DNA of 64,000 bases from JACVRM01 sp963839815 (GCA_963839815.1 CAWIWF010000005.1:39634-103633), one strand, 5' to 3'; shown: positions 35,889-46,089, counted from the stretch's first letter. Numbers and translations: made by a program. The notes: generated by a model not told the origin, from the letters alone.

Positions 35889-38055
35889 GTGCAGGACAGT
35901 AAAAGAAGGGGGCTCCGTCGCCTCGGTGTTGTTCTTGCCGTGGCGGCAGCTGGAGTCCTTTCGGTCGGTGCCAATGCTGCTTTCGCCGTGGGGACGCTTG
36001 AGATCTGCAAGTCCTCGGCGAACGGCATGTCCGGCCGGACATTCGAGTACTCGATCGCAGGCGGCCAGACGGTGTCCGTCAAGGGCGGTCGCTGTACAGG
36101 ACCGATGTCGGTGCCCCATGGGGACATCGCCATCACCGAGCTGGCGACGTCGCCTGCGACCGAGGTTGACTCGGTCGTCGTGCGGCCGAGCCAGCGCTTC
36201 AAGAGCCTCAACGGCAACACGGCCGTGGTCAACGTCCCGGCGGGCAGCACCGCCGCCAACGAGACGCGGATCACGTTCGTGAATCAGCCGGCAGGCGGCC
36301 CCACGGGCGACCTGAAGATCTGCAAGCTGTCGGAGACCCCAGCGTACTGGGGCCGTCAGTTCAGCTTCACGGTCAACGGTGGCCCGGCCATCAGCACCGA
36401 GGCGAATCCGGCCTTCGACGACCCGTCTGCGTGGTCGTGTCGTGAGGCGGGCTCGTTCGCGCAGGGCACCAACGTGACGGTGCGGGAGCTGATCCCGGCC
36501 GGCAGCGAGATCGCCTGGATCGACAGTGATCCGAGCGACTGTCTGCAGGACTTCGACACCAACGCCGGCACCGCTGATCTGCTGATCGGCGCCGGCGCCT
36601 GCGTGGTGCTGTTCGACAACGAGCCGATCCCGCCGTCGGGCACCGGCTTCCTCGAGGTCTGCAAGGACGACGGCTGGCCGTTTGAGCGTGACTCTGAGGT
36701 CACCGGCGTGCCGTTCGACTTCACGATCGACGAGCAGGACGGCTCGCAGCCAGGACATCACCGTGCTCGGCGGCCAGTGCTCGGCGCCGATCGTGGTCGC
36801 TGCAGGCGTCGCGCGGGTGACGGAGCACGCCAACGCGGGCTACAGCCTCGTGGGTGTCTACACGATCCCCGAGGAGCGCCTGCTGGCGTCCAACCTGATC
36901 AACCGCACCGCCGATGTCGAGGTTCCGACGTCGGACAACCCGAACGACGAGACGCAGGTGCACTTCGTCAACGTCCGTGACCGCGCGCAGCTCAAGATCT
37001 GCAAGGCGCTCGGCCCCGGCAGCTCCGCGTTCGTCGGCCGCTCGTTCGACTTCACGGCCGCCGGCCTTTCCGGCCAGCGTGAGTACGCGAGCATCATCGC
37101 GGCGTCCAGCACCCAGTGCCGGATCGTCGGCTACTTCCCGACGGGCGATGAGGTCTCCGTGTCGGAGGACAACCCGGCGCCGTACAGCCGGGTGTCGTGC
37201 TCGCCGAACGGTGGCACGATCACCATGCAGCCGGGCATCAACACGGTCACCTGCACGAACCAGGCTCTCGGCAAGCTCGAGATCTGCAAGTTCGTGACGG
37301 ACGCGATCACGTTCGATCGGACGTTCTACTTCCGCATCGACGGCGGACCGAGGCTTGCTGTTCGGGCCGGTCGCTGCTCCGAGCCTCAGCTCGTGACCCC
37401 GGGGAACCACACCGTGGTCGAGGATCTGAGCATGGAGCAGGACTTCGAGCTCGACACGAGCCATCCGAGCGGCGGGATCGCAGTGACGCCGTCCAGCGCC
37501 GAGGTGAGCCGCAACACGCTCGCCCGGTCGGTGACGGTCAACGTCCCGTACGCCGGTGAGGACGGCGACGAAGTGCGTGTGGACTACTACAACCGCATCA
37601 AGCGCGGCCAGATCAAGGTCTGCAAGCACATCACGCCTGGTTCGGCGGACTCCCTTGGCAACAAGGGGTTCAGCTTCAACGTGTACCTCAACGGCCGTGG
37701 CCCGATCGTCCTGAGCGACGTCAGGCCCGGCGAGTGCAGGCTCGCCCTGGACAACACGGGAAGCCCGAACAGCCAGCCGATCCTCCAGCTCAACGGCAAT
37801 CCGGCACGCGCCGGTGTCGAGGAGATCGGAGCGACCGACGCGCTGACACCGGCTGGGACGTGGCACGTGTCCAACCTCGCCCTGCAGGGTGGGCGTGGCG
37901 GTCTGTCGCACAACTGCTCCCCCGCTCCGGGTGCTGACAACCCGCTGCGGGTCTGCAGCCGCTTCACGGACACGGGCAGGCAGGTGCACGCGGCCTGGAA
38001 CCTCGGCCCGAACACGAACACGATCCACTTCACCAACACGTCCAACGATCCCTAA
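35889..38055 (+). CDS. Secreted protein with six '[IV]CK' modules, one frameshift
   Basis: 721 residues after restoring one base near 36747. GTG 35889 follows gaagggagggg. Signal peptide to ~residue 33 (VGANAAFA), then six tandem ~120-residue modules that begin GTLEICK, GDLKICK, GFLEVCK, AQLKICK, GKLEICK and GQIKVCK. A module runs: G-R-x-F-x-[FY] strand, AGRCS-type cysteine segment, a TE or VTE turn, and a closing strand like ITFVNQ, as in prealbumin-like/SpaA-type adhesin modules. The same module occurs in the protein at 62618. No sortase motif or membrane anchor is visible. Confidence 0.85.
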
Positions 38056-38116
38056 ACCAGGATCACGACACAGCCTGCTGACCGGCAACTGACCGGCACA
38101 GAGGCAGCAAGTGGAG

Positions 38117-38146
38117 CCGAGGCCCCCGGGAGACCGGGGGCCTCGG
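38117..38146 (+). terminator. Rho-independent-like terminator
   Basis: Perfect 13-bp arms (38117-38129 with 38134-38146) and a gaga loop, followed by tcgttgt, 61 bp after the stop of the six-module gene. One of the clearest terminators in the window. Confidence 0.8.
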
Positions 38147-38229
38147 TCGTTGTGGGGCCCGCCGTGGGCCGCCGGCCGGCGCCGCCGCATCGGGGGCGCG
38201 CCCGGCGGCGCGTGGCAGAGTCCGGCCGG

Positions 38230-39034
38230 ATGGACGGCGGCGCAGGAACAGAAGGCCAGTACGTTCCGTGCCCTTCACAAGGGTGACCCGGCCTTCGTGA
38301 TCCCGAACCCGTGGGACGCGGGCTCGGCCCGGGTGCTCGAGGCACTCGGCTTCAAGGCGCTCGCGACGACGAGCTCCGGCTTCGCCTTCACGCTCGGCCG
38401 GCTCGACGGCAGGGTGACCCTCGACGAGGTCGCCGCGCACACGGCAAGCCTCGACGCGGCGACGTCGCTGCCCGTCGCCGTCGACCTGGAGAACGGCTTC
38501 GGACCCTCGCCGGAGGACGCCGCCCGAGCCGTGACGCGGGTCGCCGAGGCCGGTGCCGTCGGTGGCTCGATCGAGGACTGGGACCCGGACGGATTCCTCT
38601 ACGAGCGCCCCCACGCGGTCGAGCGGGTGGCCGCCGCGGCCGAGGCGGGCGGGGCGTTGCCCTTCCCGTTCATGCTGGCCGCGCGGGCGGAGAATCACAT
38701 CCGCGGCAACCCTGACCTCGACGACACGATCGCCCGGCTGCAGGCCTTCGAGAACGTGGGGGCCGACGTGCTCTACGCGCCGGGCCTGCGCACGCTCGAG
38801 GAGATCCGGACGGTCTGCGAGGCCGTCTCGAAGCCCGTCAACGTCCTCGCCGTGCCGGGCCTGCCGCTCGCAGACGTGTTCGCTGCAGGAGCCCAGCGAG
38901 TGAGCGTCGGCGGCGCGCTCACCTGGGTGGCGGCGAGCGCCTTCGCAGCCGCAGCCGAAGCCCTCCGTGACGGCGACGCGTCGGCGCTCTCCGCGTCGCT
39001 ACCGCTCGAGCGCTGGTTCGGCGGCGGCGCCTAG
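38230..39034 (+). CDS. Isocitrate lyase/PEP mutase superfamily enzyme, one frameshift near the start
   Basis: TIM-barrel enzyme: VIPNPWDAGSARVLEALGF, ALATTSSGFAF, VDLENGFG with metal ligands, and GGSIEDWD, as in PEP mutase-like/oxaloacetate hydrolase-like lyases. The frame has no start downstream of the terminator; ATG 38230 connects to it if one G is removed near 38236, giving 267 residues, the normal family size. Reaction (C-C or P-C bond cleavage) cannot be assigned. Confidence 0.8.
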
Positions 39035-39044
39035 AGTCCCGCCG

Positions 39045-39428
39045 GTGGCGTTCGTGAAGAGGAACCTCCGCGAGATTCCCGACTCGGCCGCCGAGCACGG
39101 TCTGGGCGAGTACCAGGAGGCGCGCTTCCCCGGCCGCGAGCTCGGCCTGGAGCGGACGGGGCTCAACTACCTGGTGATCAAGCCGGGCAAGCGCGAGGCG
39201 TTCGCGCACCGCCACCGGGAGGCGGAGGAGGTGGTCGTCGTCCTGGCGGGCAGCGGCAGGGTGAAGCTGGACGACGAGCTCGTCGAGCTGCAGCCGCTCG
39301 ACGTTGTTCGGGTCGGGCCGGAGACGACCCGCGCCTTCGAGGCGGACGCCGGCGGCCTCGAGGTGCTCGTGGTCGGCGCGCGCGTCGAGGGGGACTCCGA
39401 GCTGGTCGACGGCTTCTGGGGCGACTAG
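39045..39428 (+). CDS. Cupin-domain protein
   Basis: 127 residues, GTG start 10 bp after the PEP mutase-like gene. Single cupin: HRHREAEEVVVVLAGSG provides the HxH-x4-E metal motif, and PLDVVRVGPETTRAFEA the second cupin motif. Small-molecule role unknown. Its stop overlaps the convergent MFS stop. Confidence 0.85.
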   Translation: MAFVKRNLREIPDSAAEHGLGEYQEARFPGRELGLERTGLNYLVIKPGKREAFAHRHREAEEVVVVLAGSGRVKLDDELVELQPLDVVRVGPETTRAFEADAGGLEVLVVGARVEGDSELVDGFWGD

Positions 39429-41023
39429 GGCGCAGGCGCGGGCGCAGGCTCGGAGGGTGCCTCCGCCGCGGGAGCGACCGGCACCGCCCGGCGGAGCAGC
39501 ACCGCGGCGACGACCGCCGTCAGCAGCGACAGCGCGACGCTCGCGACGGCGACCGCCTGGAAGCCGAGCGTGAACGCGTCGCGGGCCGCGTCGAGCAGGG
39601 CCGCTGCTGCCGCCGCGGGCACGTCGCCGGCGACCGCCACCGCGCCGCCGAGCGTGTCCCTCGCCGTCTCCGCCTCCGCGGCGGGCACGCCGGCGGGGAT
39701 GCCGTCGTCCACCTCGCGGCGGTAGATCGCCGTCCCGAGCGTTCCGAGCACCGCGATCGAGAGCGCGCCGCCGAGCTCGGCGCCCGTCTCCGAGAGCGCC
39801 GAGGCCGCCCCCGCGCGCTCGGGCGGCGCCGAGCCGATGATCAGGTCGTTCGTGAGCGTGAACATCGGCGCGAAGCCGAGCGAGAACAGGACCGACGCCG
39901 TCACCAGTGCCGCCACCCCTGACTCGCTCTCGATCTGGGTCAGCACGGCGAAGCCGGCGGCGGCGAGCGTCGCGCCGGCTGCCATCACCGTGCCGGGGTG
40001 CAGCCGGCCGACCAGAAGAGGCGAGAGCATCGAGCCGACGATGAAGGCACCGAACGACGGCAGCGTCAGGAGACCGGACTCGAAGGGGCCGAAGCCGAGG
40101 ACGAGCTGGAGGTACTGGTAGATGAACAGGAAGCCCCCGAAGAGCACGAGGATGCCCAGCGTGTAGACCGCGAGCGACGCGCTGAACGCGGGGCGGCGGA
40201 ACAGGCCGAGGTCGATCAGCGGTTCGCGCAGCCGCTGCTGGCGGCGCACGAACAGCAGGCCGAGGAGCAGCCCGGCGACGATGGCGGCGACGGCCAGTCC
40301 GGTGACCCCGTCCTCGGCGATGCGCTTGATCCCGTAGATCACGGCCAGGACCGACAGGAGCGAGATTGCGGCGCTGCGGAGATCGATCCGGCCGGCGCCG
40401 GGGTCGCGGTACTCGGGGATCAGCACCGGCCCCAGCACCAGCAGCAGCGCCATCACCGGCACGGCCAGCAGGAAGACGGAGCCCCACCAGAAGAACTCGA
40501 GCAAGGCGCCCCCGGCGAGCGGCCCGATCGCGCCGCCCAGCGAGTAGGCGGTGATCCAGACGCCGATCGCGAACGTCCGCTGCTTGTCGTCGAGGAACAT
40601 GTTGCGGATCAGCGACAGCGTCGCCGGCGCGAGCGTCGCTCCGGCGAGCCCGAGCAGCGCGCGCGAGGCGATGAGCATCTCGGCGCTCGTTGAGAACGCG
40701 GCCAGGATCGAGGTGAGGCCGAAGGCAGCGGCGCCGATCATCAGCAGCCGCCGGCGGCCGATGCGGTCGCCGAGCGTGCCCATCGTGATCAGCGCGCCCG
40801 CGACCATGAAGCCGTAGATGTCGGCGATCCAGAGCAGCTGGGCGCTCGACGGCTCGAGGTCGGCGCTCAGGTGCGGGATCGCCAGGTGCAGGACCGTGAG
40901 GTCCATCGCGTAGACGACGCACGCGAGCGCCAGCACCGCCAGCCCGATCCACTCGCGGCGCGTCGCCTGCGCCGGCAAGCCGGCCGTGATGAGTGCGTCC
41001 GTCCGTCCCGTCTGCTCGGTCAT
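39425..41023 (-). CDS. MFS efflux transporter, DHA2 family
   Basis: 532 residues with about 14 membrane helices. VYAMDLTVLHLAIPHLSADL is the helix-1 motif, GTLGDRIGRRRLLM is motif A, and SRALLGLAGATLAPATLSLI is motif C of antiporters. Proton-driven drug exporter; substrate unknown. Its upstream leader (41024-41090) resembles the leader of the MMPL gene at 43468. Confidence 0.92.
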   Translation of the reverse strand: MTEQTGRTDALITAGLPAQATRREWIGLAVLALACVVYAMDLTVLHLAIPHLSADLEPSSAQLLWIADIYGFMVAGALITMGTLGDRIGRRRLLMIGAAAFGLTSILAAFSTSAEMLIASRALLGLAGATLAPATLSLIRNMFLDDKQRTFAIGVWITAYSLGGAIGPLAGGALLEFFWWGSVFLLAVPVMALLLVLGPVLIPEYRDPGAGRIDLRSAAISLLSVLAVIYGIKRIAEDGVTGLAVAAIVAGLLLGLLFVRRQQRLREPLIDLGLFRRPAFSASLAVYTLGILVLFGGFLFIYQYLQLVLGFGPFESGLLTLPSFGAFIVGSMLSPLLVGRLHPGTVMAAGATLAAAGFAVLTQIESESGVAALVTASVLFSLGFAPMFTLTNDLIIGSAPPERAGAASALSETGAELGGALSIAVLGTLGTAIYRREVDDGIPAGVPAAEAETARDTLGGAVAVAGDVPAAAAAALLDAARDAFTLGFQAVAVASVALSLLTAVVAAVLLRRAVPVAPAAEAPSEPAPAPAP

Positions 41024-41072
41024 CGTCCGTCCCTCTCCCGTCGCGCTTCGACGCCGGACGTTTCACCGAGGC

Positions 41073-41089
41073 AGACCGCAGGCCGGTCT
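41073..41089. promoter_or_regulatory. Inverted repeat upstream of MFS gene
   Basis: agaccg-caggc-cggtct, 6-bp perfect arms, 50 bp upstream of the MFS start and 19 bp after the MMPL stop. Its left half overlaps the 10-mer cagaccgcag that recurs upstream of the MMPL gene. Confidence 0.45.
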
Positions 41090-41107
41090 AACTCGAGACG
41101 GGCCGGC

Positions 41108-43468
41108 CTAGGGGTCCGGCGGCCGCCCGGTTTCGCCGCCCGCCCGCGCCGCCTCGCCGGGTCGTCCGTCCCCGCCTGCCGCTGCGACCGCCGGCGCTAC
41201 GACCGGTGCCGCGTGCGGGGGCTCGATCGTCAGGTTCGGCAGCGCCCGGTCGAGCCAGCCCGGCATGTACCAGGCCTTTTCGCCGAGCATGGTCAGGAAC
41301 GAAGGCACGAGCGTCATCCGGATGAGCAGCGCGTCGGTGAGGATCGCCACCGCGAGCAGCAGGCCGAACTCCTTGGAGATGCGGTCGCTCGTGAGGATGA
41401 ACGCTGCGAAGACGGTGCCCATGATCACCGCCGCGGCGACGACGACCCGGCCGATGGCGGCGATGCCGTGCTCGACCGCCTCGCGCGTCGGCAGCCCGTG
41501 GACGTGCTCCTCACGGATGCGGCTCATCAGGAAGACCATGTAGTCCATCGAGAGCCCGAACAGGATCGCGAACGCGATCGGCGGCACGAATGTCTCGATC
41601 GGCCCGGTGCGGTCGAGCCCGGTCAGGCCGAGCAGGTGGCCCTCCTGCACCACCAGCGTCAGCACTCCGAAGCCGACGAACGCGGACAGAATCGTCGTGA
41701 CGGCGGCGGTCAGCGAGATCACGATCGAACGGAACGCCATCGCCAGCAGGATGAAAGTGACGCCGACGATGTACAGCAGGAAGATCGGCAGCCGGGACAG
41801 AATCCGCTCGCCGATGTCCTTGAACGCGGCCGTCAGGCCCGCGACGTAGACGACCGAGTCGCTGCCCTCGGTCGCTGCGGGGACGACCCGGTCGCGCAGC
41901 CGGTCGACGAGCTCGTCGGTCTCCTCGTCCTGCGGCGCAGAGTCGGGCGTCACGAACACGATCGCCACCGACTCGGCATCGTTCAGCTGCGGGTCGCTCG
42001 CGGAGGCGACGCCCTCGAGGTCGCGGACGGCGTCGGTGATGCGCTGCGGCGTCCCGGTGTCGCCGTTGACGTCGACGACGATCGGGATCGGGCCGTTGAA
42101 GCCCGGCCCGAACCCCTCGGCCAGCAGGTCGTAGGCGCGCCGGGCGGTCTGCGCCTCCGGCTGCGTCCCCTGGTCTGAGGCGCCGAGACGCACGAGCGCG
42201 GAGGTCGACGCGAGCGCGATCACGATCACCGAGACGACGATGAAGACAGCCTTGGCGTGAGCCGTGACGAAGCGGCCCCAGCGCGCGATCAACGTCCGCT
42301 CGCGCGCAGCCTCGGAGTCGTCGATCGGACGCATGAAGGGCACCTTGAGCCGGTCGACCTTGTGACCCAGCAGGCGGAGCACGGCGGGCAGCAGCGAGTT
42401 GGCGATCAGCACGGTCGTCAGCACGCCCAGGGCAGAGCCGATCCCGAGCTTGGTCACGAAGTCGAGGCCGAAGAAGGCGAGGCCCGACACGGAGATCGCC
42501 ACGGTCAGCCCGGCGAAGAGGACCGCTCGGCCCGCCGACGCGCCGGCCTCGGCGGCCGCGTCGACCGGCGTCAGCCCCTCGTGCAGCAGCTGTCTGAAGC
42601 GGGTGACGATGAAGAGCGAGTAGTCGATCCCGACGCCGAGGCCGATCATCGACACGAGCAGCGGCGTGATCGTGTTGATGTCGGTGAGGCCCGCGAGGAT
42701 GAAGAGCAGCACGAAGGCGGTGGCGACCGCGGAGAGCGCCAGTGCGATTGGGATCGTCGTCGCCACGAAGGTGCGGAAGACGGCGATCAGGACGAGCAGC
42801 GCCGCGAGCAGGCCGAGCAGCTCCTGCGTGCCCTGCTCGATCGGCGGGAACTCGGCGTCGCCATTGAACTCCGCCGTCACCCCGGCAGGCTCGACCGCCT
42901 GGCGCACGGCCTCCTGCACGGCGAGCACGGCCTCGCGGTCCTCCTCGTAGATAACGCGGTCGAACTGCGCCTCGGCGTAGGCGATGCGGCCGTCGTCGGA
43001 GAAGGTGTCCTCGCTGAACGGGTCGCCGACGCTCTCGACGCCGGCCACGTCCTCGGTCGGGGTGAACTCCGCGGTCTCGAGCTTGGCAACCGCCGCCTCG
43101 ATCGCAGCCTTGCGCTCGGCGGAGTCGAGGCGCTCCCCCTCGGGCGCGGCGAAGACGAGGTTCAGGACGCCGCCCTGCTCCTCGGCGAACTCGGCCTCGA
43201 TCAGGTCGGTGGCCTTCTGCGTGTCCGAGCCCGGGATCTCGAACTCGTCCTTGAGGCTGCCGCCGACCGTCGCGACGAGTGCGATGAGCACGACGATGAT
43301 CCCGAGCCAGCTCGCGACGACGCGCCACGGGTGGGAGGCGCAGGCACGCGTCCAGCGCGCGAGGCCGCCGGTGGCGAGGCGCTCGTGGGCAGCGAGGCGG
43401 TCGCCCGTGCGCGCGTCCGCGTCGCTCCCCGGTGCGAGATTGCTGGTGCCGCCGGCCTGCTCCGTCAT
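41108..43468 (-). CDS. MMPL-family RND transporter
   Basis: 786 residues. Two blocks of membrane helices, each after a large extracytoplasmic domain: N-terminal helix WRVVASWLGIIVVLIALVAT, then SMIGLGVGIDYSLFIVTRF in the first block and AILFGLSMDYMVFLMSRI in the second, the paired GxxxDY motifs that relay protons in MmpL proteins. Exports lipids or drugs in known members. Same strand and look-alike leader as the MFS gene downstream. Confidence 0.92.
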   Translation of the reverse strand: MTEQAGGTSNLAPGSDADARTGDRLAAHERLATGGLARWTRACASHPWRVVASWLGIIVVLIALVATVGGSLKDEFEIPGSDTQKATDLIEAEFAEEQGGVLNLVFAAPEGERLDSAERKAAIEAAVAKLETAEFTPTEDVAGVESVGDPFSEDTFSDDGRIAYAEAQFDRVIYEEDREAVLAVQEAVRQAVEPAGVTAEFNGDAEFPPIEQGTQELLGLLAALLVLIAVFRTFVATTIPIALALSAVATAFVLLFILAGLTDINTITPLLVSMIGLGVGIDYSLFIVTRFRQLLHEGLTPVDAAAEAGASAGRAVLFAGLTVAISVSGLAFFGLDFVTKLGIGSALGVLTTVLIANSLLPAVLRLLGHKVDRLKVPFMRPIDDSEAARERTLIARWGRFVTAHAKAVFIVVSVIVIALASTSALVRLGASDQGTQPEAQTARRAYDLLAEGFGPGFNGPIPIVVDVNGDTGTPQRITDAVRDLEGVASASDPQLNDAESVAIVFVTPDSAPQDEETDELVDRLRDRVVPAATEGSDSVVYVAGLTAAFKDIGERILSRLPIFLLYIVGVTFILLAMAFRSIVISLTAAVTTILSAFVGFGVLTLVVQEGHLLGLTGLDRTGPIETFVPPIAFAILFGLSMDYMVFLMSRIREEHVHGLPTREAVEHGIAAIGRVVVAAAVIMGTVFAAFILTSDRISKEFGLLLAVAILTDALLIRMTLVPSFLTMLGEKAWYMPGWLDRALPNLTIEPPHAAPVVAPAVAAAGGDGRPGEAARAGGETGRPPDP

Positions 43469-43501
43469 CGTCTCCCCCTTGCTCGCTGGACGTCACCCTC
43501 T

Positions 43502-43511
43502 CAGACCGCAG
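43502..43511 (-). promoter_or_regulatory. Shared 10-mer upstream of MMPL gene
   Basis: cagaccgcag lies 34 bp upstream of the MMPL start and matches 41072-41081 upstream of the MFS gene. Read on the minus strand both are followed by a similar ggtga-acgtcc-gcg stretch, a purine-rich ribosome site and acgatgac. Confidence 0.4.
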
Positions 43512-43609
43512 CGGCGCCGCGGAGTCATCGCTCCGCGCTGCCGGTCGTGCCTGGTCTCGGCCTCCAGGCGATGGCCGAGACCGCCGCGACCCTGCGTATC
43601 ATCGCGGCG

Positions 43610-44233
43610 GTGAGTCACTACCACGGCGCGCAGCGCGCGCTGCAGGATCGCTTCGACACGCGGCGGCTCGCCGATCGCCTTGCCGAGACCACCAAGCCCG
43701 TGATCGGGCCTAAGCAGGCGGCGTTCATCGAGCGGCGGGACATGTTCTTCCTCGCAACGGCCGACGCGGACGGCTGGCCGCAGTGCTCCTACAAGGGCGG
43801 CGAGCCCGGCTTCGTGCGCGTCCTCGACGAGACCTCGCTCGCGTTCCCGAGCTACGACGGGAACGGCATGTTCCTCTCGGCTGGGAACGTGGCCGTCAAC
43901 GCAAAAGTCGGCCTGCTCTTCGTCGACTTCGAAGTGGGGACGCGGCTGCGCGTCAACGGCGAGGCCTCGATCGGCGACGACGACCCGCTGGCGGCGACGT
44001 ACCCCGGGGCACTGTTCGTCGTCCGGGTGAACGTGAGCCGGGTCTTCACGAACTGCCGCCGCTACGTCCATCGCTACCAGCTTGTGGAGCGCTCGCGGTT
44101 CGTGCCGGCCGCGGACGAGGAGCCTCCGGTTCCGGACTGGAAGCTCGACGAGTGGTTCGCGGGAACCCTCCCGGCCGGCGACCCGGCACACGACCCCGAC
44201 CGTCCGACCGCACCCTCGATCCCGCAGCTCTAA
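43610..44233 (+). CDS. Pyridoxamine 5'-phosphate oxidase-like flavoprotein
   Basis: 207 residues from GTG 43610, giving the family N-terminus SHYHGAQRALQDRFDTRRLADRL (ATG 43571 is a longer option). Split-barrel FMN fold: FIERRDMFFLATADADGWPQCSYKGG and NVAVNAKVGLLFVDFE. Family members are oxidoreductases or heme/F420 proteins; ligand unknown. Convergent with the histidine kinase. Confidence 0.85.
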   Translation: MSHYHGAQRALQDRFDTRRLADRLAETTKPVIGPKQAAFIERRDMFFLATADADGWPQCSYKGGEPGFVRVLDETSLAFPSYDGNGMFLSAGNVAVNAKVGLLFVDFEVGTRLRVNGEASIGDDDPLAATYPGALFVVRVNVSRVFTNCRRYVHRYQLVERSRFVPAADEEPPVPDWKLDEWFAGTLPAGDPAHDPDRPTAPSIPQL

Positions 44234-44262
44234 GGGCGGCCGCGGGAGGCGGGCGCGCCGGG

Positions 44263-45339
44263 CTAGCCGGCGCCGCGCGGGAGGGTGAACGAGACTCTGG
44301 CCCCGCCGTAGGCCGCGTTCTCGGCCCAGATCCTGCCGCCCTGCGCCTCGACCAACCCGCGTGCGATCGCGAGGCCGAGCCCTGCGCCACCGTCCTGGCG
44401 TGAGCGTGCCGGATCTCCCCGCCAGAAGCGGTCGAACACCCGGCGGAGGGACTCGGGAGGAATTCCCGCACCCGTGTCCTCGACGCTGACGCGGACGTCC
44501 GACTCGAGCGACTCGAGCGTCACGGCGACCGAGCCGTCCGAGGGTGTGTGCCTCAGCGCGTTCGTGAGCAGGTTGAGGAGGACGCGCTCGACCTTGTCCG
44601 GCGCGCAGAGGACCGGCGCGTCCCCGTCGATCTCGGCGCTCAGGGAGACGTGGCGCGACCGGGCCTCCGCTTCGAGCCCCTGCAGGCAGGTACGGATGAG
44701 GTCTCCAATCGGTGTCTCGCGGAGCTCGAGCGTCAGCGCGCCTGCATCGATCCGCGCCAGCTCGAAGAGGTCGTCGACGAGCATGCTGAGCGTCCGTACC
44801 TGCTCACGGAGGGCGGGCAGATAGTGCTCGGGCGGGGCGAGACCGTCCTCGAGTGCCTCGAGCATCGCCTGCATGTTGGCCAGCGGCGTCCTCAGGTCGT
44901 GGCTGGCCCACGCCACGAGCTGGCGGCGCGCGTCGAAGAGGTCTTCGACCCGCGAGGCCATCGCGTTGAACGAGGCGGCGAGCTCTGCGAGCTCGGCTGG
45001 ACCACCGTCGGGTACCCGCGCAGCCAGATCCCCGTGCGCGAGAGCCGACGAGGCGCCGCGCACTCGCTCGAGCCCGGCCAGGATGGAGCTGCTCAGCAGG
45101 AGCGCGGCGACGAGCGCTCCGGTCGAGCAGGCACCGGCCACGAGGAGAATCGTCAGGTCGTGCGCAGAGTCGAACATGACCACGCCGGAGACGAGGACGG
45201 CAGCGAGCGGGAGCCCGACGGCGAGGAGCCCGAGCCCGGCGAGTTGCATCCGCAGCGTGGGCAGCCGCCGCAGCAGGAGTGCGCCGAGCAGGCCGGTGGC
45301 AAGCGTGCCCAGGGCGACGATGAGTGCGAACGCGATCAC
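44263..45339 (-). CDS. Sensor histidine kinase
   Basis: 358 residues. GTG 45339 overlaps the response-regulator stop (GTGA); longer frames upstream run through that gene. Two N-terminal helix pairs (MIAFALIVALGTLATGLLGA; GLLAVGLPLAAVLVSGVVMF), a HAMP-like segment (LERVRGASSALAHGDLAARV), H-box ASHDLRTPLANM, N-box LLNLLTNALRHTP, and G-boxes DTGAGIPPE and GAGLGLAIARGL. Cognate kinase of the OmpR regulator next to it. Confidence 0.93.
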   Translation of the reverse strand: MIAFALIVALGTLATGLLGALLLRRLPTLRMQLAGLGLLAVGLPLAAVLVSGVVMFDSAHDLTILLVAGACSTGALVAALLLSSSILAGLERVRGASSALAHGDLAARVPDGGPAELAELAASFNAMASRVEDLFDARRQLVAWASHDLRTPLANMQAMLEALEDGLAPPEHYLPALREQVRTLSMLVDDLFELARIDAGALTLELRETPIGDLIRTCLQGLEAEARSRHVSLSAEIDGDAPVLCAPDKVERVLLNLLTNALRHTPSDGSVAVTLESLESDVRVSVEDTGAGIPPESLRRVFDRFWRGDPARSRQDGGAGLGLAIARGLVEAQGGRIWAENAAYGGARVSFTLPRGAG

Positions 45340-46013
45340 GGCGCGAACCTGTAGCCGACGCCCCAGACCGTCTGGATGAAGCTCGGGCGCGAGGGATCGT
45401 CCTCGATCTTCTCGCGCAGACGGCGGATGTGGACCGTGATCGTGCCCGTGTCCACGGCTGCCTCGTAGCCCCAGACGCCCTCCATCAGCTGATCCCGCGA
45501 GAACACCTGGCGCGGATTGCACGCCAGGAACCAGAGAAGGTCGAACTCCTTCGCCGTCAGCTGCTGGAGCGTGCCCCGGTGGACGACCTCGCGTCTCTGG
45601 GAGTCGATCTCGAGCCCGTCGAACGTCAGTCGCTCCGTCCGCGGGGTCGCGGGCGACGAGCGGCGCAGCACGGTGCGCACGCGTGCTGCCAGCTCGCGGG
45701 GCGAGAACGGCTTCGTGACGTAGTCGTCCGCGCCGAGCTCGAGGCCGACGATGCGGTCGGCTTCCTCTCCGCGGGCGGTCAGCATGATCACCGGCAGATC
45801 GGAACGGGCCCGGATCCAGCGGCAGAGCTCGAGACCGTCGGTGCCCGGGAGCATCAGGTCGAGGACGACGAGCGTGGGCGGATCGGCCTCGATCATGCGG
45901 CGAGCAGCGTCGCCGTCGCCCGCCTCGAGCGTCTCGTAGCCCGCTCGCCGCAGATAGCTGACCACGACCTCCCGCACGATCTGCTCGTCGTCCACGACCA
46001 GGACAGTGGTCAT
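45336..46013 (-). CDS. OmpR-family response regulator
   Basis: 225 residues from ATG 46013. Receiver: VLVVDDEQ acidic pair, phospho-acceptor in LVVLDLMLPG, ADDYVTKPF lysine. C-terminal winged helix: LTAKEFDLLWFLACNP, DTGTITVHIRRLREKIEDDP, TVWGVGYRF. Follows the spondin gene by 76 bp on the same strand and is coupled to the kinase. Confidence 0.95.
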   Translation of the reverse strand: MTTVLVVDDEQIVREVVVSYLRRAGYETLEAGDGDAARRMIEADPPTLVVLDLMLPGTDGLELCRWIRARSDLPVIMLTARGEEADRIVGLELGADDYVTKPFSPRELAARVRTVLRRSSPATPRTERLTFDGLEIDSQRREVVHRGTLQQLTAKEFDLLWFLACNPRQVFSRDQLMEGVWGYEAAVDTGTITVHIRRLREKIEDDPSRPSFIQTVWGVGYRFAP

Positions 46014-46089
46014 GAGAGGTATTGAACCTCCAGCCGGCGGGCCGGGGACGCGAGCCGCCCCGACCCGCCTGCTCGAGGCCGTCACGCTG

